Source: Chara braunii
Taxonomy: Eukaryota > Streptophyta > Charophyceae > Charales > Characeae
Reading direction: 5' to 3'
DNA length: 20,527 nucleotides
Assembly (NCBI GenBank): GCA_003427395.1
Contig: BFEA01000058.1
Coordinates: 937,778-958,304, forward strand
Below are positions 17,200 to 20,527 of the stretch, piece by piece. The notes below the pieces were generated by a model. It searched no databases, was not told the origin of the DNA, and saw only the letters and a program-made list of their open reading frames with translations. Within the stretch, counting starts at the first letter, position 1. Every line of letters begins with the position of its first letter. The position numbers and the translations under genes are program-made.

Positions 17200-18470
17200 T
17201 TTTTTTTAATTTATTTATTTATTATTTATTTCTTGTAATTTTTTATTTTTTTTTAATAATAACCGGGAAGCGGGCCCGGCGTCCCTTACATGAAATCAGC
17301 GGTCAAATGGGCTAAGCAAGGCACTCCCGGCCAAACCTATCCCGACCGCTGGCCAAAACTCAATCAGCACATCCTATCCTATCTCAAGCACAACCCCAAA
17401 ACGAAACTCACAACCCCGTAATTCAAAAAAACAAATAGTACTAAACCTCGTCCACAAGCCATCAAACTTCAATCGTAATACCACTAACCTTCAAACCAAC
17501 TAATTGGATTACCATCCCCCAATACCTAATTAGTATCTACTAATTGCTCACAATCACAACTGGTTTTAGAAACACCATCTCTGTTTTCGTTTTCCAATAT
17601 TCCAATTAGTATCCCACAACCAGTCGACCACCACCAGCAATTCGAAGCACCAACTGCTATCTCTACACCGATGAACACTCCCAACCTTAAGACAAAAGAA
17701 CAACACAGCACAAACTATAAGAAAACGGTCAAACGACACCAAACCCTAGCTATCACGCGAACACCGATTAATACTCCCATCCTCAAAACAGAAAGAACAG
17801 CACAACACAAGCAACCATAAAAGGTAACAAAAATTGACATCAAACCCTAGATACCAACCGCAATATAAGCCAGTAAGATTGCAATCAACATTCTATCGAA
17901 AAATTCACGGACAATGCCCTGAGTCCCATCACGCCCGAAGTAGGAACATCAGCAACCATGGACAACCCTGATCGCGGCTTGAAGCCCGTTGTCATCGACA
18001 GTGGGCGATACCGGTTTCAGTATGAAGTCTGTTGTCTTTCTCCCGGAAGTCGGCGTTTGATAGATGTACTCGTGTCCCCATCTCCAGCTTCTCGCCCAGA
18101 AAAGTTGCAACTGCACCGGCAGGTCAACCGTGTTCCGTATCTATAATCAGAGGGCAAAGCCCCTGATCAGGTGATAATACAGATATGCACGACGCGCAGA
18201 TCCTGCCCGCTGACCGACCCCACATCTCCCCCTTCCTTCCTCGGTCAAACAAGGATCACCGACTGTCGTCGGCCAAGACCAGTCATGGCAGGTGCATGGT
18301 TATGCCCCCTCGAAGCGGTGTCCACCTCAGCGCCCACACGCTCTATCGCCTCTCCGCTCCCACCATTCCCAACAGCAAGCTCTGGCTAGGCGCAGCCAAT
18401 TTCACTACCCCTGTGCGATCCCCCGCTGCCTGTGCGTCGCAGTGACGGTGCGTTAGCGCAGCGTTACCGC
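17200..18470 (-). mobile_element. Minus-strand hairpin-tailed retroelement inside TIR copy 4
   Basis: On the minus strand the 3' end is GGTCGGGATAGGTTTGGCCG, ATGTAAGGGACGCC and the hairpin module at 17262-17285, followed by an A-rich tail (plus-strand T-rich 17180-17260). This matches the tail at 16793-16932. The body is strikingly G-poor on the plus strand (about 9% G over 17341-17820) and contains a degenerate tandem duplication. No protein is recognised on the minus strand. An ATG-ORF on the plus strand (17958-18146, 62 codons, ACCATGG context) is antisense to this element and has no recognisable product. The 5' limit near 18470 is approximate. Confidence 0.6.
17665..17856. repeat. Degenerate 96-bp tandem duplication
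   Basis: 17665-17760 and 17761-17856 both run ACACCGAT.AA.ACTCCCA..CT, then A-rich with AACAGCACAACACA-like sequence, then CAAACCCTAG. Roughly two thirds of positions match by eye, with small gaps. Confidence 0.65.
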
Positions 18471-18559
18471 TTTTTTTTCTTTTTTTTTTTTTTCGTTTTT
18501 GGCCCGGCTGGGCAAGTGGACCCAGGCCACTCTGGTAGCCTAGACATTTAAAATAAAAA

Positions 18560-18735
18560 TTAAATTATTTTTTATTTTGATTTATTTATTTGTTTATTTT
18601 TTTGGAAAACCATTCGGGCTGCTCCATCTATTGGTGGGGAGCGTCACCTGCTGGAAACCGGGTCCAGCATCCCTTAGAAACAGATTTACAATCTCTGGGG
18701 CCATGGACATTGCGTTTTTACCTTGGGGTTGACTG
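18560..18735 (-). mobile_element. Minus-strand LINE-tail fragment
   Basis: On the minus strand ATGCTGGACC hairpin sequence (18650-18673) is followed by GCTCCCCACCAATAGATGGA, exactly as in the large LINE 3' UTR at about 16531-16550, then an A-rich tail (plus-strand T-rich 18560-18602). It is a short 5'-truncated copy of the large LINE family inserted in the opposite direction. Confidence 0.75.
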
Positions 18736-18770
18736 ATCCCTAAGGGCTGCACATGGATTTTTATTTTTTT

Positions 18771-18812
18771 CGCCCCGCCGGGCAAGTGGTCCTGGGCCAC
18801 TCTGGTAGACTA
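18771..18812 (+). mobile_element. CTAGGCTACCAG TIR element, right-end fragment (copy 5)
   Basis: CGCCCCGCCGGGCAAGTGG, then CCTGGGCCACTCTGGTAGAC, is the right GC arm of the family. No left half or target duplication was found. Confidence 0.75.
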
Positions 18813-18819
18813 CGTAGTC

Positions 18820-18977
18820 TTAAACCACCAGTACTTGGCCCAGCTATTGGCCGCGGAAAAAAATAGAGTAGAAACGTTTCAAGTCGGATGAATTTGGGCG
18901 CTCCTGTAGTAGCCCGTACGTTTCCTAAAATAGTGGCGCGTTAATGGGCACGACTCTAGGAAGTACTGGTGGTTTAA
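18820..18977 (+). mobile_element. MITE with AACCACCAGTACTT inverted ends, copy 2
   Basis: TTAAACCACCAGTACTTGG at the left and CCAGTACTT inverted at the right (AAGTACTGGTGGTTTAA) form a perfect 17-bp inverted repeat including TTAA. The interior aligns along its length with the reverse complement of 4504-4646, with small indels (for example an extra AAATAGAGTA near 18858). It is non-coding. Confidence 0.88.
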
Positions 18978-19036
18978 CCCCTTTTTTAGGTTAACTTCTC
19001 TTCAAATTGTTAATCGGCTAGCTATGCGAGATAGAT

Positions 19037-19068
19037 CTGGTGTCCCAAAAAAAAAAAAAAAAAAAAAA
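19037..19068 (+). other. Tiny poly(A) insertion with flanking GATAGAT duplication
   Basis: GATAGAT at 19030-19036 and 19069-19075 flanks ten bases (CTGGTGTCCC) plus 22 A. This is the footprint expected from an extremely 5'-truncated retrotransposition event. Confidence 0.5.
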
Positions 19069-19214
19069 GATAGATATGGCGGGCAGTGGCGGCCAAGTTA
19101 TGGCTGACGAGGCTAATTACTGCTTCATGGGACTTAGCTTGTTTACCAAGCAGGCCTGTTGGCCTGTTAAGCCAGTAAGGCCGGGTTTCTTCAAATGCGC
19201 TTCTGTTTGTTCTC

Positions 19215-19778
19215 TTGCCTAAGGATCTCGCGGCATCTTTTACATTTTCTACACTTTACATTTTCTGCATTTGTTCCCTTTCGGATGGTGTTGGGGACAT
19301 CGACTTTTGGCGGGCATTTTTTAAATACTTTTCTTCGCTTTCTTGGGGGGGCACCTCCTCCCTTTTCCGGCCACGTTCGTTGGAGTTTTGCTTCGGTCCG
19401 GTTGGGATAATAGGGTGTACACCTTTGCCTCAGTACCTGTGCGCTTTTTCGTGCATAATTCATGTCGCGACTACCTTGCGGTACCTGCTTCCTGGGGCTT
19501 GCTACATCTGTCGCCAAAAAGCGGTCCGTGGGACACATATTGGTGCTTCAGGCTTCCAGACAGGCGGGAATAGAGGTGTACACTCAGTATATGTAGGACC
19601 CTCGCGGGTTGATTCTCCTTTCATCTTGTCCGAGGATGTGCGCATACGGTTGATACGTGTGCTGTGCCGCCGCCTGCGGCATCACTTCGGACGAGTGCTT
19701 CATCGCTGGTCCTTTGATACCACGGGTGGGGTTGAACAGCTTGGCATGCCCGTTGGATGTGGCAGATCTGTGTTATGA
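19215..19778 (+). CDS. Unrecognised ORF, 187 codons
   Basis: The ATG is at 19215 and the stop at 19776. The translation is rich in Phe, Ser, Gly and Arg with no motif I know. The C-terminal half has an Arg-rich stretch (IRLIRVLCRRLRHHFGRVLH). An overlapping minus-strand ORF (19191-19538) ends with CRKCKRC and is equally unassigned. There is no clear promoter or upstream gene context. It could be chance, an element remnant or part of a host exon. Its last 8 bases run into the LTR-like segment. Confidence 0.2.
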   Translation: MPKDLAASFTFSTLYIFCICSLSDGVGDIDFWRAFFKYFSSLSWGGTSSLFRPRSLEFCFGPVGIIGCTPLPQYLCAFSCIIHVATTLRYLLPGACYICRQKAVRGTHIGASGFQTGGNRGVHSVYVGPSRVDSPFILSEDVRIRLIRVLCRRLRHHFGRVLHRWSFDTTGGVEQLGMPVGCGRSVL

Positions 19779-20100
19779 ACCTGGTTGCTTGTTGTCAAAT
19801 GACCAATACTCACACACATAGACTTCCAGGTATGCCCATACATACACAGAAGGAATGGGAGAGGATGGGAGAATCACACCGCACAGAGAGAGAGAAACAC
19901 AGCAGAAGACTTGACCATGTGATATGACAGAAAGCACTGACAGTGCAAATCGCTCCACAGAGTCCTCACAACCAGTCACAAAGGAAAGCCGAGTAGATCA
20001 CATACGAAAAACAATGAAGCAAAGATAGTTCACACCCAGTATCAACTCTGTTTATTACACTCAGAGTCTCGAATTGTCAGGATAACCCCAGAACTATGGT

Positions 20101-20124
20101 GCGCTGCTCAGAATTGAGCAGCGC
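20101..20124. other. Perfect 10-bp stem hairpin
   Basis: GCGCTGCTCA, loop GAAT, TGAGCAGCGC: a perfect inverted repeat on a four-base loop. It is stable in either RNA or single-stranded DNA. No terminator-like T run follows. Confidence 0.85.
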
Positions 20125-20180
20125 TTCACTCCCCAACCCTGAGTAACCGCTAACTACACCCCTGAGTCCCTGAAACACCA

Positions 20181-20279
20181 AGCGCCACCCAGATACTGCC
20201 TCCAGAGGGAAGCGCCACCCTGAAACAGGCCTCTGAGGCCAAGCGCCACTCAGAGGATGAAGAAGAAGACCAGCGCCAC
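20181..20279. repeat. Four AGCGCCAC motifs at 30-31 bp spacing
   Basis: AGCGCCAC begins at 20181, 20211, 20242 and 20272. The bases between are only partly alike (CTCTGAGG, CCAGAGG). It could be a degenerate minisatellite or spaced protein-binding sites. On the minus strand one frame reads VSGWR twice ten residues apart. Confidence 0.7.
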
Positions 20280-20527
20280 AGTGCCTGATGATAATGAAGT
20301 GCCGGTTGACTTCCCGGGTGGAAGTCTGAAGCAGCCGCACCTCTCCTGACAAGATGATCTCTGAGGAAGAAGCTGCAGCTATGGCTGCAGTGCCGCATAC
20401 CTTGTAACCCTACTCCGGAGGAGGGTCGCCTCCAGCAGACCTCACGTAGCCCAGACCTCTGAACAGCCCCACCTGCTGTCAGAGTACAGTGTCAGTCCCA
20501 GCTATGGCTGACACTCCGCAGGTCCGG

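Larger units (their letters stand above)
16972..18543 (+). mobile_element. CTAGGCTACCAG TIR element, copy 4, 1.57 kb with foreign insert, 8-bp TSD
   Basis: ACATTTAA is duplicated exactly at 16964-16971 and 18544-18551. The left end is CTAGGCTACC and the right end is GGTAGCCTAG, perfect inverted decamers. The left part keeps the family order: GC arm, GGACC..GGTCC, a 54-A tract (17052-17105), ACTATGTTATG, and TTTACCAAATTTAAAATAAA. The right GC arm is at about 18494-18543. Between them (about 17200-18470) is minus-strand retroelement sequence. This is either an insertion into an older element or cargo carried between its ends. Confidence 0.88.
19771..20527 (-). mobile_element. Possible LTR (minus strand), extends beyond the window
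   Basis: On the minus strand the segment ends ...GGTTCATAACA, a TG..CA-type 3' terminus at 19771, with an AATAAA at 20056-20051 about 280 bases before it. The upstream part, which would be U3, has regularly spaced AGCGCCAC motifs and a perfect hairpin. I see no primer-binding site next to 19771, so a solo LTR is more likely than a 5' LTR. The opposite TG end is outside the window. Without it the call is tentative. Confidence 0.3.

Noticed and set aside
17958-18146. 62-codon ORF with ACCATGG start as a host gene first exon
   Set aside because: It lies antisense in a minus-strand retroelement inside a TIR element, and has no recognisable domain or clear splice context.

Overview
This is a repeat-dominated nuclear window from a eukaryote, probably a plant or streptophyte alga. 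The evidence is a non-LTR retrotransposon with a plant-type ORF1 (DUF4283-like region plus CCHC knuckle) and an ORF2 with endonuclease, reverse transcriptase and zf-RVT. A charophyte such as Chara is my guess, not something the sequence proves. I see no intact protein gene; nearly everything is transposon-derived, broken and nested.

Layout. 1-4395 is an assembly-compromised block. It holds (AG)n, the right end of a TIR transposon (TIR at 1595-1630), a LINE ORF2 fragment (1631-2215), a 38-bp Nextera mate-pair junction adapter (2290-2327), (CA)n, a 280-bp-class TIR element, the upstream part of the same LINE fragment (2955-3314), the left end of that TIR transposon (from 3315) and (GA)n ending at an N. 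The LINE halves are in swapped order. Rejoined at a shared AGAG they align without gap or frame change to the large LINE's ORF2. The block therefore looks like an unrolled circularised mate-pair fragment of about 4.36 kb, not true genomic order.

4406-7740 holds a truncated U2 snRNA copy, three different inverted-repeat elements and a tandem array of about 375-bp units. Two copies of a TIR element family with perfect 8-bp target duplications are inserted in the array. 7741-8394 is the 3' end of a second LINE copy. 8395-16650 is one nearly full-length LINE: a very long frameshifted ORF1 (8449-11710, with a 57-codon tandem duplication), a 20-A tract, and ORF2 (11770-16308), which keeps all diagnostic motifs but has five in-frame stops and at least two frameshifts. 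Its 3' UTR carries two hairpins.

16740-18812 is a nest of elements. A third 8-bp-TSD TIR element (16972-18543) contains about 1.2 kb of minus-strand retroelement. Several retroelement tails here share a 24-nt hairpin module with compensatory base changes, also found in the LINE 3' UTR, so the short elements probably use the LINE machinery. 18820-18977 is a second copy of the TTAA-flanked MITE. 19771-20527 may be a minus-strand LTR.

The most unusual points are the mate-pair circle that explains the rearranged first 4.4 kb, an undescribed TIR family with an internal A tract that repeatedly hosts other elements, and the covarying 3' hairpin shared by LINE and short retroelements.
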